This document shows positions 26,755-35,881 of a stretch of DNA of 64,000 bases, in pieces. The notes below the pieces were generated by a model, which searched no databases, was not told where the DNA came from, and saw only the letters and a program-made list of their open reading frames with translations. Every line of letters starts with the position of its first letter. Within the stretch, counting starts at the first letter, position 1. The stretch lies in contig NZ_JABTCF010000007.1 of assembly GCF_014596745.1 (NCBI RefSeq), forward strand, positions 124,001-188,000. The letters run 5' to 3'. The translations under genes were made by a program, and so were the position numbers. This stretch comes from Maribacter aquimaris (GTDB lineage: Bacteria; Bacteroidota; Bacteroidia; Flavobacteriales; Flavobacteriaceae).

Positions 26755-28437
26755 TTATTCGATAACTTTGGTTATGGGCGTGCCTATATTGCCACTGGGA
26801 AATGCAATTCCCAATAGCGCCGATATGGTCGGGGCAACATCCGAAATCTCGGTTCGCTCAGTAGTACTCCCTTTCTTAATGCCACGACCATAAAAAAGCA
26901 ATGGAACATGGGTGTCATAAATCTGAGGGGAACCATGGGTAGAACCGGTGATGGGATAATTTATGGTTCCAGGCTTCAAGACAATCAGAATATCCCCTGA
27001 ACGCTTTAAATTGTAACCATTCTGCAAAATAAAAGGAACACCTTGTGTATAATCATTCTCCCACATTTGTTGGCCTGTGTAGACCCTATCAATATCCTTA
27101 TAGGTCATTAGTTCCCTTGCAATCTCCTCCTCTACATCCCCCAATTTCAAATCGAGGTTTTTGATAATACTGTGATCAAGGAACATTTGATTGTTGGAAC
27201 TATTCTTTACTATATCCGTAGTGCCATATTTATATTTCAGGAATTCACTGAATTTTGTTTTCAGGTCTTCCCCTTCCATATAACCCGCAGGAATATGATG
27301 ATCCCTTAAATAGGCCGGTACATTTATTGCCGCATGGTCGGCGGTCAAGAAAAGCGTATAGTTATTTTCACCTACTTTTTTATCCAAGGCTTTGAACAAT
27401 CTGGCCAAATCCCGGTCCAATCTCAGGTAGGTATCCTGAATCTCTTTTGAATTGACGCCAAATTTATGGCCCACATAATCTGTACTTGAGAAGCTCACCG
27501 CCAAAAAGTCGGTAATGGCATCGGTTCCCAAATTCTCACCATCCAAAGCGGCGATGGCAAAATCCGCGGTAATACTGTTACCATATGGTGTTGCCTTGAT
27601 GATGTCAAACCCTCCATTGGCATCCCATAAACTGGGTAGATCATGGGGAAAGGTCGGTGCTACCTCACCTTCAAACAACCCTTCATATTTGTTATTGTCA
27701 GATCCACTCTCCAGATAAGTATTTATGTCCTTTAAGGCTGTCCATGGTTTTTTATATCCTTCAGCCACATTGGAAGCATTGAAGTCAGTGACCCATTTCG
27801 GTAACGCATCCATATAGAACGAACTTGTTATCCAATTACCTTCATTATTTCCGTAAAACCAAAAAGCTGCATTGGCCGTGTGTCCCCCAGGCAGAACAGC
27901 TCCCCTATCCTTTAAGGCAACGGCAATAGTCTTGCCACGCATTTGTGTATGTAAGCGTAATTGGTCGGTTACAGTGGTCACCATCATTCTATGGGGGGAC
28001 ATTTTACCTGCATCCGAACTTGTTCCAACAGAGTTATAGGCATCATCGGCCGCACAGTACACTGATTTATCCAATTCTTTGTCGTACCAATCATTGGCTA
28101 TAATACCGTGGGAAGCAGGCGTTGTACCCGTATAAACCGAGGTATGTCCTGGACCCGTATATGTAGGTGCATAATTGAAATGATTGTTCTTACAATTAAA
28201 ACCATCATTGATCAGTCTTTTAAAGCCATCATCCCCATATTGATCCCAAAAACGGGTAAGGTAATCGTAGCGCATCTGATCCACCACTATACCTACAACC
28301 AACTTGGGTGTGACACGTAAATGATCTGAATTTTCAACTTTATCCCCTTTTTTTGATTTTTTTTGACCCACTGAGTCAAACGGATTGAAGATAAGTGCGA
28401 CGAGGACCAAAAGGAGGGAAAATCTATTCTTGTACAT
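26755..28437 (-). CDS. PafA-type alkaline phosphatase
   Basis: A 560-residue exported phosphomonoesterase of the alkaline phosphatase superfamily. The signal peptide ends near residue 24 (FDSVGQ). The metal-site opening KLVVGIVVDQMRYDYL is near 45-60. The nucleophilic threonine lies in the segment APTYTGPGHTSVYTGTTPAS, which corresponds to PafA's PTxTxxGHTSVYTG. Further features are ANDWYDKELDKSVYC near 115-129, LKDRGAVLPGGHTANAAFWF near 179-198, and the metal-binding LTADHAAINVP near 368-378 and GSTHGSPQIYDTHVPLLFYG near 506-525. PafA enzymes release phosphate from organic esters in the periplasm and are widespread in marine Bacteroidota. It precedes murI, 17 bp apart. Confidence 0.92.
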   Translation of the reverse strand: MYKNRFSLLLVLVALIFNPFDSVGQKKSKKGDKVENSDHLRVTPKLVVGIVVDQMRYDYLTRFWDQYGDDGFKRLINDGFNCKNNHFNYAPTYTGPGHTSVYTGTTPASHGIIANDWYDKELDKSVYCAADDAYNSVGTSSDAGKMSPHRMMVTTVTDQLRLHTQMRGKTIAVALKDRGAVLPGGHTANAAFWFYGNNEGNWITSSFYMDALPKWVTDFNASNVAEGYKKPWTALKDINTYLESGSDNNKYEGLFEGEVAPTFPHDLPSLWDANGGFDIIKATPYGNSITADFAIAALDGENLGTDAITDFLAVSFSSTDYVGHKFGVNSKEIQDTYLRLDRDLARLFKALDKKVGENNYTLFLTADHAAINVPAYLRDHHIPAGYMEGEDLKTKFSEFLKYKYGTTDIVKNSSNNQMFLDHSIIKNLDLKLGDVEEEIARELMTYKDIDRVYTGQQMWENDYTQGVPFILQNGYNLKRSGDILIVLKPGTINYPITGSTHGSPQIYDTHVPLLFYGRGIKKGSTTERTEISDVAPTISALLGIAFPSGNIGTPITKVIE

Positions 28438-28554
28438 TGTTTCAAAAAAAATATTAGTGACACAAAAATATATAAATAAAGCCTTAAAAGATTAAATGAA
28501 CGTTAAAAGACATTCATAATTCCTATTTTTACAATCACAAGCTTATCCCATTCT

Positions 28555-29295
28555 ATGAATTACCTAGCATCAATCGGCAGTTATGCAATAATGATCAAAG
28601 AGGTTTTTAGGAAACCCACGAAATGGCGCATAATGAAGTCTTTGATTCTCAAAGAAATAGATGAACTCATTTATGGTTCATTGGGTATTTTAATATTCAT
28701 TTCCTTTTTTATCGGTGGTGTTGTTGCCATACAAACGGCATTGAACATTACCAGTGAACTCATTCCTAAAAATTTGGTGGGTTTTGCCACCCGACAATCC
28801 ATTATTTTGGAATTCGCACCAACTTTCTGTTCGATTATCATGGCAGGTAAGGTAGGTTCCTATATTACGAGTAGTATTGGCACCATGAGGGTTACCGAAC
28901 AGATTGATGCTTTGGAGGTCATGGGCGTAAATGCCTTGAATTACTTGGTATTCCCAAAGATCATTGCGCTGCTCCTTTACCCTTTCATCATAGCCATCGC
29001 AATGTATGTCGGTATTTTTGGCGGATGGACTGCCGGTGTTTTAGGAGGTTTTAGTACGAGTGCTGACTTTATTGAAGGGGTACAATTGGATTTTATACCA
29101 TTTCACGTTACCTATGCTTTTATTAAAACTTTGATATTCGCCTTTGTTTTGGCGACCATTCCTTCCTTTCATGGTTTTTATATGAAAGGCGGGGCACTCG
29201 AAGTTGGTAAGGCTGCCACGACTTCCTTTGTATGGACGAGTGTGGTCATCATTATATTGAACTATATTCTAACACAACTCCTATTGGGCCAATGA
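28555..29295 (+). CDS. mlaE: MlaE family lipid-transport permease
   Basis: A 246-residue inner-membrane permease of the MlaE/YrbE family, which moves phospholipids between membranes as part of an MCE-type ABC transporter. The family signature stretch is visible as IGGVVAIQTALNITSELIPK near 52-71, and the coupling region EFAPTFCSIIMAGKVGSYIT near 88-107 with EQIDALEVMGVNALNYLVFP near 117-136. Five or six hydrophobic helices are seen. The stop codon overlaps the mlaF start (ATGA), so the two are translated together. The substrate-binding MlaD (MCE) protein and the soluble carrier are not in this operon. Confidence 0.92.
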   Translation: MNYLASIGSYAIMIKEVFRKPTKWRIMKSLILKEIDELIYGSLGILIFISFFIGGVVAIQTALNITSELIPKNLVGFATRQSIILEFAPTFCSIIMAGKVGSYITSSIGTMRVTEQIDALEVMGVNALNYLVFPKIIALLLYPFIIAIAMYVGIFGGWTAGVLGGFSTSADFIEGVQLDFIPFHVTYAFIKTLIFAFVLATIPSFHGFYMKGGALEVGKAATTSFVWTSVVIIILNYILTQLLLGQ

Positions 29296-30059
29296 TCGAA
29301 GTAAAGGACATATATAAATCTTTTGATGGCACCCAAATATTAAAGGGTATCAGCACTGTTTTTGACAAGGGAAAAACCAACTTGATCATTGGACAAAGTG
29401 GCTCGGGAAAAACCGTATTCCTAAAATGCCTTTTGGGACTTTTTAATCCGGACAAAGGTTCTATAAGCCTTGATGGTAAGATTTACCCACAACTGACACC
29501 ACGTGAACAACGAGACCTTAGACAGGACATGGGGATGGTATTCCAAGGAAGCGCCCTTTTCGATTCGATGACCGTAGAAGGCAATGTGATGTTTCCCCTA
29601 GAGATGTTCACCAACAAATCCCGATCAGAAATGCAGGATCGTGCCGATTTTGTGTTAAAAAGGGTAAATCTTGATGATGCCCATAAAAAATACCCATCTG
29701 AAATATCGGGTGGAATGCAAAAACGGGTAGCTATCGCCAGGGCCATCGTCATGAATCCGAAATATCTTTTCTGCGACGAACCCAATTCCGGATTAGACCC
29801 GAAAACAGCCATCGTAATCGATAACCTCATTCATGAAATAACGCTGGAATACGACATAACCACGGTCATAAATACCCATGACATGAACTCGGTCATGGAG
29901 ATTGGCGAAAAAATCATCTTCCTGAAAAACGGTATCAAGGAATGGGAAGGCACTAAAAAAGACATCTTCAAAACGGACAATGAGGCTGTGACTAATTTTG
30001 TATACTCCTCGGAATTGTTCAAAAAGGTACGCCAAATGTATATCGAAGAACGTAATTAG
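29292..30059 (+). CDS. mlaF: MlaF family lipid-transport ATPase
   Basis: A 255-residue ABC ATPase that powers the MlaE permease. The Walker A motif is GQSGSGKTV near 34-42, the Q-loop GMVFQGSALFDSMTVEGNV near 82-100, the signature SGGMQKRVAIARAI near 138-151 and the Walker B LFCDEPNSGLDP near 158-169, followed by the switch histidine in NTHDMNS near 195. I start at ATG 29292, which overlaps the mlaE stop; an upstream in-frame codon exists inside mlaE but gives a non-homologous leader. The 3' end overlaps the convergent DUF389 gene by 4 bp. Confidence 0.93.
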   Translation: MIEVKDIYKSFDGTQILKGISTVFDKGKTNLIIGQSGSGKTVFLKCLLGLFNPDKGSISLDGKIYPQLTPREQRDLRQDMGMVFQGSALFDSMTVEGNVMFPLEMFTNKSRSEMQDRADFVLKRVNLDDAHKKYPSEISGGMQKRVAIARAIVMNPKYLFCDEPNSGLDPKTAIVIDNLIHEITLEYDITTVINTHDMNSVMEIGEKIIFLKNGIKEWEGTKKDIFKTDNEAVTNFVYSSELFKKVRQMYIEERN

Positions 30060-31522
30060 TCTTGAATTATCTCTTTCAGCTGAATTGTACTATCCTTTAA
30101 TCTTAGTTTTAACCAAGCATGTAACTTTTTAGTATCCTCAGCGGTCTGCAACCGTTTGGCATCCTTTTTCCATTTTACCTCAAAGATGGGAATGGTATCA
30201 ATCTTATTGAAATCGGTTTGGATCGTAGGCGAAAAACCAAGCGATTCCAAATTCGTATAATTGGTTTTGGCCTCAATACTCACATCAGCAAAGGGTATGG
30301 ACAGTCGAGCCAATTTCCCCAGCTCCACCTCCAACAACTTAATGCGGGAATCCTTATCCGCTAACTCCGTTTTCTGGGTCTCATATAGCTGATCTACGTA
30401 TTTGAGTTGATCCAATTGCTCGTTTTTTGCCCCTTGGATAATATGTAGCTCTGTATTCTTCAATCTATCAAAACTACCCTCATCCTCCTTTTGTTTGTTC
30501 CAAGTAGCAATAACATTATCGGGTATGGTCTCATTACCCATAAACACCAATTCTATAAATGGATTTTCCCCTTTATTAAATTCGATATCCGTAAAGTCGT
30601 CCATAAATCTCCCGGAACCTTCAAACTGATACGGTGCTATTTTCTCCTCGACAAAACGTTGTGCCTGCTTTCGGAACAAGGATTCCTGAAGGGCATCCCA
30701 AAAAGTAATACCTGCAGGGATCATGACCAAAATCGCAAAAAGGGAAGCTACCCTACCAATTAACCTCCGTTTTTGTGAATTCACATATCGAACCATTGGA
30801 AAACGAAGCAATTTCAACACTAGAAAAGTTGCCAAAGCGATAAAAATGGTATTTATACTGAATAAATACATGGCCCCTCGGGCGTAATCGTAATTGCCGA
30901 TGGCCAAACCAAAACCTACCGTACACAAGGGCGGCATTAAGGCTGTGGCAATCGCCACACCAAAGATAACCGAGGCTATCGTGCCTTTTTTAGCCCTGGC
31001 AATGACAAGGGCAAGTCCACCAAAAAAGGCAATTAACACATCCCGTATATCGGGAGCCGTCCGTGCCAAAAGTTCCGATGATTCATCACGCAATGGGAAT
31101 ATGGCAAAAAACAAATAGGCCGTCAACACACTGAGTACGACCATAACGGTAAAATTCTTTAAAGACCTACGCAGGGTATCCACATCATTTACAGCCAATG
31201 AAAGTCCAATTCCCAAAATTGGCCCCATTAGGGGAGAAATCAACATGGCTCCAATAACAACAGCTGTTGAATTGGCGTTAAGTCCGATCGATGCGATAAA
31301 AATGGAACAGATCAAAATCCATGAGGTGTGGCCTTTAAAGGGGATATCGGCAATAATGGCCTCCTTCGTTGCCTCTTGATCGGTGTTACTGCGAATATCC
31401 AAAAGTTCAGAAAGGAACTTTTTTGTACTACCCAATAAACCTTGAATATCCTTTTTTACCTCCTCCCCGCTATCGGTTTGGTTTGGTGGACTATTTTTTT
31501 CTTCGTTGAGATTTTCATCCAT
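30056..31522 (-). CDS. DUF389 family membrane protein
   Basis: A 488-residue protein with a DUF389/TIGR00341-like membrane domain in the first half. About six helices lie between residues 70 and 260, including AMLISPLMGPILGIGLSLAV near 91-110 and FGGLALVIARAKKGTIASVI near 168-187, where the conserved Pro/Gly pattern is clear. The C-terminal half is soluble, with a coiled-coil-prone stretch near 360-400 (DQLYETQKTELADKDSRIKL). Function is unknown for the family. It starts 2 bp after manC and is likely the last gene of a sprT-like/manC/DUF389 transcript, and it overlaps the convergent mlaF by 4 bp. Confidence 0.85.
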   Translation of the reverse strand: MDENLNEEKNSPPNQTDSGEEVKKDIQGLLGSTKKFLSELLDIRSNTDQEATKEAIIADIPFKGHTSWILICSIFIASIGLNANSTAVVIGAMLISPLMGPILGIGLSLAVNDVDTLRRSLKNFTVMVVLSVLTAYLFFAIFPLRDESSELLARTAPDIRDVLIAFFGGLALVIARAKKGTIASVIFGVAIATALMPPLCTVGFGLAIGNYDYARGAMYLFSINTIFIALATFLVLKLLRFPMVRYVNSQKRRLIGRVASLFAILVMIPAGITFWDALQESLFRKQAQRFVEEKIAPYQFEGSGRFMDDFTDIEFNKGENPFIELVFMGNETIPDNVIATWNKQKEDEGSFDRLKNTELHIIQGAKNEQLDQLKYVDQLYETQKTELADKDSRIKLLEVELGKLARLSIPFADVSIEAKTNYTNLESLGFSPTIQTDFNKIDTIPIFEVKWKKDAKRLQTAEDTKKLHAWLKLRLKDSTIQLKEIIQD

Positions 31523-31524
31523 AA

Positions 31525-32604
31525 TTAAGCATACTTATCGCCAAACTTTTCTTTTACCTTTGTCAACACTTGTTTTATATCCTGTTCTTTCGATTTTGGA
31601 TAAATCAATAATACTTCCTCCTTGTCAACTATAATGTAATCCTCGAGCCCGTCTACCACCACAATTTTACCCTTAGGGGTACGGATCATGTTACCGTGGG
31701 CGTCTTGGCTCAATACCTGACTGTTGACAACGGCATTGTTGTCAATATCCTTATCCAACTTGTCGTATAAGGAACCCCAAGTTCCCAGATCGTTCCAATC
31801 AAAGCTAGCCGGTCGAACATAAATCGACTTGGATTGTTCCAATATAGCATAATCTATTGAAATATTTTCAGCTTTAGGATAGTTGCCTTTTATAAATTCC
31901 TTTTCATTCGGAGTATTATAATCGGCCATCCCTGAATTGAATAATGCATATTGCTCTGGCTGATATTTTTGAAAAGCCTTCACTATACTATTGATACTCC
32001 ACATGAATATGCCCGCATTCCACAAGAAATTTCCTTGTGCCATAAACTCTTTGGCCGTTTCGTAATCCGGTTTTTCCCTGAATTGATGAACCTTTTTAAG
32101 ATTGGAAGTATTCGTTTTCTCAAATTCTATATATCCAAATCCCGTATTGGGGAAAGTGGGCACAATACCCAAGGTACAGAGTACATCCTCTTTTTCACAC
32201 TTATCAAAACACTCAACAACATCCTTTTCAAAAGCATTCTCATCCTCGATCCAATGGTCACTGGGTGCCACGATCATAACACCGTCCGGATTCATTTTTT
32301 GGATCTTCATCGCCGCGTATAAAATACAGGGTGCGGTATTCCGCATTGCAGGTTCCAAAACGACCTGTTCCTGTTTTACCATGGGTAACTGTTCCAATAC
32401 CAAGTCATTATATCGCTCATTGGTCAAAATCAATATATTCTCAGTAGGGACAAATTTGTTTAAACGTTGAAAAGTCTTTTGAATCAGGGTTTGTCCAGCA
32501 CCGAGCATATCATGGAACTGCTTAGGGTTTTCTGTGGTACTGATCGGCCAAAAACGGGAACCTACCCCTCCAGCCATTAAAACTGCATAATAATTCTTAT
32601 TCAT
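31525..32604 (-). CDS. manC: Mannose-1-phosphate guanylyltransferase
   Basis: A 359-residue cytoplasmic enzyme that makes GDP-mannose from mannose-1-phosphate and GTP for glycan and polysaccharide synthesis. The nucleotide-binding motif LMAGGVGSRFWPIST is near 9-23, with PKQFHDMLG near 28-36. The catalytic and sugar-binding regions are VAPSDHWIE near 113-121, FGYIEFEKT near 155-163, FREKPDYETAKEF near 173-185 and NAGIFMW near 196-202. No phosphomannose isomerase domain is attached; the length fits the single-domain type. It is separated by 3 bp from the upstream SprT gene and 2 bp from DUF389. Confidence 0.93.
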   Translation of the reverse strand: MNKNYYAVLMAGGVGSRFWPISTTENPKQFHDMLGAGQTLIQKTFQRLNKFVPTENILILTNERYNDLVLEQLPMVKQEQVVLEPAMRNTAPCILYAAMKIQKMNPDGVMIVAPSDHWIEDENAFEKDVVECFDKCEKEDVLCTLGIVPTFPNTGFGYIEFEKTNTSNLKKVHQFREKPDYETAKEFMAQGNFLWNAGIFMWSINSIVKAFQKYQPEQYALFNSGMADYNTPNEKEFIKGNYPKAENISIDYAILEQSKSIYVRPASFDWNDLGTWGSLYDKLDKDIDNNAVVNSQVLSQDAHGNMIRTPKGKIVVVDGLEDYIIVDKEEVLLIYPKSKEQDIKQVLTKVKEKFGDKYA

Positions 32605-32607
32605 AAT

Positions 32608-33210
32608 TCAATCCTTTATTAATTCCACTTCGGCATTGGGTTGAAACAAATAAACCTTTCCCGAAGCCACTTCAACACATTCATAGCGTTTGACCCGTTT
32701 ATTTCCTTTTTTAAAAAGTTTACCGTTATATATACGGAAAATACTGCCCAAAGGTAATTCAAAAACGTACGTTTTGTTAGGATGTTGTGGATCGTATTGT
32801 TTTAAGGCCAATGACAAAATAGCATCGGTATCGCTACTTGCCTTAGGGTTTTTGAAATGTCTCGCTAAAACAGGAAGAAGCTTTGAGGGGAAAACCTCGG
32901 GCCTGATAAAGGGCAACATGAGGTATTGAAAAGTTTTCTTCCACTCCAATCCATGGGGTTTTATATTCCTTCCGTATTGTTCAAAAGCGGCTAAATGGGC
33001 TATTTCATGTACCAATGTTATCAAAAAACGATACTTGTTCAAGGTTGCATTGATGGTAATCTGATGCAACCCATTGGGTAACCGTCGATAATCCCCATGA
33101 CGGGTAACCCGGTTATTTACAATCTTAAGATTGACCCCAGAGGTTTTTATTAGTTCTAAACATGGCGCTACCGCCCTTTCGGGCAAATACTTTAGAAGAA
33201 TATTATCCAT
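32608..33210 (-). CDS. SprT-like zinc metalloprotein
   Basis: A 200-residue cytoplasmic protein with the metallopeptidase motif HEIAHLAAFEQYG near residues 69-81. A third metal-binding histidine follows in IKPHGLEWKKTFQ near 84-96, the spacing seen in SprT/Spartan proteins. The C-terminal part is basic and lacks an obvious zinc ribbon. I start at the ATG at 33210 (MDNILLKYLPERAV); an upstream start at 33267 adds an atypical leader. SprT proteins are linked to protease action on DNA-bound proteins in eukaryotes; the bacterial role is open. Likely first gene of the manC/DUF389 transcript. Confidence 0.8.
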   Translation of the reverse strand: MDNILLKYLPERAVAPCLELIKTSGVNLKIVNNRVTRHGDYRRLPNGLHQITINATLNKYRFLITLVHEIAHLAAFEQYGRNIKPHGLEWKKTFQYLMLPFIRPEVFPSKLLPVLARHFKNPKASSDTDAILSLALKQYDPQHPNKTYVFELPLGSIFRIYNGKLFKKGNKRVKRYECVEVASGKVYLFQPNAEVELIKD

Positions 33211-33305
33211 TACCACAAAAATAGGATTTTTAGGGCTTTGTTGATATTGTAAAAAGACATTCGCCAAAATATAGTACTTTGGTCTGTTTCAAAATATGTG
33301 TTAAA

Positions 33306-33656
33306 ATGCCCAAGCCTGTTTATCGCGTTTATGTCATCGAATTGTCAAAAAGGGTTTTTACCGAAAATGCAAGGTTTAGAGCCGCCAACCCCCAGTTCAA
33401 TGGAGTGTTGCAATGCCTTTATGTAGGCATGACCAGCAAAACCCCGAAAGAACGTTTTGAACAGCACAAAACAGGATATAGGAATAAAAAAGGGCATAAA
33501 CTTTCTTCCAATATCGTTGAAAAATACGGTATGTATCTTCGCCCTAGTCTTTACAATCATCTAGCTCCCCTAAATTCTAGGGAAGAGGCCCTAAAACTGG
33601 AAGGGAACCTTGCCTTGGAACTGCGCAGAAAACGTTATGCGGTATGGTATAATTAG
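33306..33656 (+). CDS. Small GIY-YIG-like nuclease domain protein
   Basis: A 116-residue free-standing protein whose sequence fits the GIY-YIG nuclease core. VYRVYVIEL near 4-12 replaces the GIY strand and LYVGMTSKTPKERFEQHK near 37-54 corresponds to the YIG strand followed by the conserved Arg. A later Glu lies in LEGNLALELRRKRYAVWYN at the C-terminus. A 20-residue insertion between the two strands (about 14-34) is longer than usual. It has no other domain, so the role (nicking, repair or none) is unclear. The start at 33306 is preferred over one 27 bases upstream. It diverges from the SprT gene with 95 bp between them. Confidence 0.65.
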   Translation: MPKPVYRVYVIELSKRVFTENARFRAANPQFNGVLQCLYVGMTSKTPKERFEQHKTGYRNKKGHKLSSNIVEKYGMYLRPSLYNHLAPLNSREEALKLEGNLALELRRKRYAVWYN

Positions 33657-33747
33657 CTGAATTACAACGACATTCATTTTGATATCTTATGTCGATACAG
33701 TAAATTTAAAGCTGCATTATCAAAACACACTAACTAAAACAACTACT

Positions 33748-33957
33748 ATGAAAAAAAACATGGGATCTTCGGATAGGATGGTCCGGTTGATTATTGCTCT
33801 AATTTTTAGCGTGCTCTACTTTACGAATATCATTTCCGAAACAATAGGGCTTATCCTTTTGGGCATGGCAGGTATTTTCCTATTTACCAGTTTTATCAGT
33901 TTCTGTCCTCTTTACGGACCTTTTGGACTTTACACCTGCAAGAAGGAAGAAGAGTAA
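33748..33957 (+). CDS. DUF2892 small membrane protein
   Basis: A 69-residue inner-membrane protein with the layout of DUF2892 (YgaP-like membrane domain). It has a short MGSSDRMVRL start, two helices near residues 12-30 and 33-53, and the FCPLYGPFGLYTCKKEEE tail with two cysteines (near 55 and 65) usual in this family. Function is unknown; some members are fused to rhodanese domains. The ATG at 33748 gives the family N-terminus. A strong terminator follows 6 bp after the stop codon. Confidence 0.85.
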   Translation: MKKNMGSSDRMVRLIIALIFSVLYFTNIISETIGLILLGMAGIFLFTSFISFCPLYGPFGLYTCKKEEE

Positions 33958-33963
33958 ACAACT

Positions 33964-33996
33964 AAAAAGTTTGCTACCAAGGTAGCAAACTTTTTT
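33964..33996. terminator. Bidirectional terminator after DUF2892 gene
   Basis: AAGTTTGCTACC and GGTAGCAAACTT form a 12-bp stem with an AA loop, flanked by A and T runs. It lies between the convergent DUF2892 and SDR genes. Confidence 0.9.
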
Positions 33997-34052
33997 ATCC
34001 TAGGATTCACACGAAGTACAATTTCATATGCTACCCCACATTGATCTTATGC

Positions 34053-34733
34053 CTAGGGCGTACTATTACTTACCTGTAACATCTTACCATTGAACATTTT
34101 ATGTCCGTTCAAAGCAAAATCCTTAATATATAAGGCCATTTCCAATGCCGTAACCGGAGCTTTGTACCCTGGGAAGGCTTCTTCCAACATTTCCGTCTGT
34201 ACCGCCCCTAAGGCCAAAACATTGAAAGACGGACCTGTTTCCTTGAATTCCTCGGCCCATAGTTCGGTCAAGGTAATCACAGCACCTTTACTTGAACTGT
34301 ATGCTGACAACCCTGGAAATTTCATGCTGCCTTGCACCCCTCCCATGGAGCTTATGGTCACCACATGCCCATTTTTCGGCATTTTAGGCACGACCAACTT
34401 GGTAAGGTTGGCAACCCCAAAAACATTTACTTGGTACACCGCTTCAAATTCGGAAGATCCGGTTTCCAAAAAAGGTTTATTCAGTAACCTACCCGCATTA
34501 TTGATCAAGACATCCACCGTTTTCCAGTGGGAGTCCAAATAAGACTCAACCTTTTTCAAATCCCCTTCCTTAGTAATATCAAACGGAAATGAGTCGATAT
34601 TTTTATGCTTCAATCGGGAAATTGATTCCTCATTTCGGGACAAGGCCAATACACGATGACCTTCGTTGGCGAAAAGCTGTGCCATTTCAAAACCTATACC
34701 CCTACTCGTACCGGTAACGATTATGTTTGCCAT
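34053..34733 (-). CDS. Short-chain dehydrogenase/reductase
   Basis: A 226-residue NAD(P)-dependent SDR enzyme. The Rossmann motif VTGTSRGIGFEMAQLF is near 6-21, NNAG near 78-81 and the catalytic Ser and Tyr-x-x-x-Lys are seen in VVTISSMGG near 124-132 and YSSSKGA near 144-150. The substrate cannot be predicted. The start codon overlaps the stop codon of the upstream M28 peptidase (TAATG), so the two genes are translationally coupled. Confidence 0.9.
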   Translation of the reverse strand: MANIIVTGTSRGIGFEMAQLFANEGHRVLALSRNEESISRLKHKNIDSFPFDITKEGDLKKVESYLDSHWKTVDVLINNAGRLLNKPFLETGSSEFEAVYQVNVFGVANLTKLVVPKMPKNGHVVTISSMGGVQGSMKFPGLSAYSSSKGAVITLTELWAEEFKETGPSFNVLALGAVQTEMLEEAFPGYKAPVTALEMALYIKDFALNGHKMFNGKMLQVSNSTP

Positions 34734-35797
34734 TAGTTATATTTTATTTCCTGTTCGGTTGCATTGGCTATACCTGCTACAACAGGAATGAATGTGTTAA
34801 TTAAGGTCGCCATATGATCAAAATCCATTTCAGAAACCTCATCACCTACTTTGTGATAATGGTCAAAATTAGTGAAATCAAAGGTTGAAAACGTTTGGGA
34901 AGGTACATTGAATTCCTTATGGAAAGGAAAGTTATCAGAACGCATGAACAGATTAAATTCCTTGGCGGAAGGCAGAAAGCCGGCCACATTACCCTGGGCA
35001 TACCTATTACAGACCTCGGCCATGTTGGATTCATGGTAACCTGTCAGGTAGGCTAAATAATCCTTATCCGCCATGGGTACCCCTACCATTTCAAAATTTA
35101 ACATCGTATAAAGATTGAAATCCTTTTCTTTTAATCGCTTGGCCAAATGTTTCGACCCCCACAATCCTTTTTCCTCTGCAGTAAAAAAAGCAAAAACCAG
35201 ACTGCGTTTATTTGTCTTAGCTTGCGCAAAATAGCGAAGCATTTCCAATACCGTGGTGGTTCCCGAAGCATTATCATTGGCCCCATTTGCTATGGTATCC
35301 CCGTTAACGGGAGTTGATGTACCGATATGATCATAATGGGCCCCTATCAAAACAAACTCATCCTTCAAATCAGGATCGGTTCCTTCCAAAACCCCGACAA
35401 TATTGTACATCGGCTTATCATAATTGTCTAGGGTATCCCGAAAGGTCGCAAAGAAGGGCCGAATGCCATTCTTGCTGAAAATACCTTCAATATACTGTGC
35501 GGCCTTTTCAATACCAGGGCTACCCGCATCCCTCCCATTCAATTCGTCCGATGCCAAAAAACCCATAATCTTCCCAACGCTATCGCTATTCGCGAATACG
35601 AGACCAGGAACAGCGGTTTTAGAGGCTACTGCCTTATCCAAGGTTTCTTTTCCATTCTCCGATATTTCGCCGTTTACGACGCTACCTTTGACACCAGAGG
35701 GGCCACCCGGAACTCCCGAATCCCCATTGGATTTTGATTGTGTGGCACCGCAACCAATAAGCAGCAGTACAAAAACAAATTGAATGATTTTTTTCAT
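34733..35797 (-). CDS. M28 family zinc aminopeptidase, lipoprotein
   Basis: A 354-residue exported peptidase. The lipobox LLIGC places the lipidated cysteine at residue 16, and a Gly/Ser-rich linker follows. The zinc ligands of family M28 are in order: VLIGAHYDHIG near 153, NGANDNASGTTTVLEM near 171-186, AFFTAEEKGLWGSKHL near 204-219, NFEMVG near 233-238 and the C-terminal FDHYHKVGDEV near 312-322. It is expected to release N-terminal amino acids at the cell surface or in the periplasm. I start at 35797, which yields the lipoprotein signal; a longer frame upstream is not signal-like. Coupled to the SDR gene downstream. Confidence 0.9.
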   Translation of the reverse strand: MKKIIQFVFVLLLIGCGATQSKSNGDSGVPGGPSGVKGSVVNGEISENGKETLDKAVASKTAVPGLVFANSDSVGKIMGFLASDELNGRDAGSPGIEKAAQYIEGIFSKNGIRPFFATFRDTLDNYDKPMYNIVGVLEGTDPDLKDEFVLIGAHYDHIGTSTPVNGDTIANGANDNASGTTTVLEMLRYFAQAKTNKRSLVFAFFTAEEKGLWGSKHLAKRLKEKDFNLYTMLNFEMVGVPMADKDYLAYLTGYHESNMAEVCNRYAQGNVAGFLPSAKEFNLFMRSDNFPFHKEFNVPSQTFSTFDFTNFDHYHKVGDEVSEMDFDHMATLINTFIPVVAGIANATEQEIKYN

Positions 35798-35822
35798 GGA
35801 ACACGGATTATGGTTTTTAAAG

Positions 35823-35850
35823 ATAAAAAAACATCCGCCATTGGCGGATG
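35823..35850 (-). terminator. Intrinsic terminator after pdhC
   Basis: On the minus strand CATCCGCC and GGCGGATG form an 8-bp GC-rich stem, followed by TTTTTTT. It lies 32 bp after the pdhC stop codon. Confidence 0.88.
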
Positions 35851-35881
35851 CTATATTCTTATAAAATTTTGAAATGTTCAA

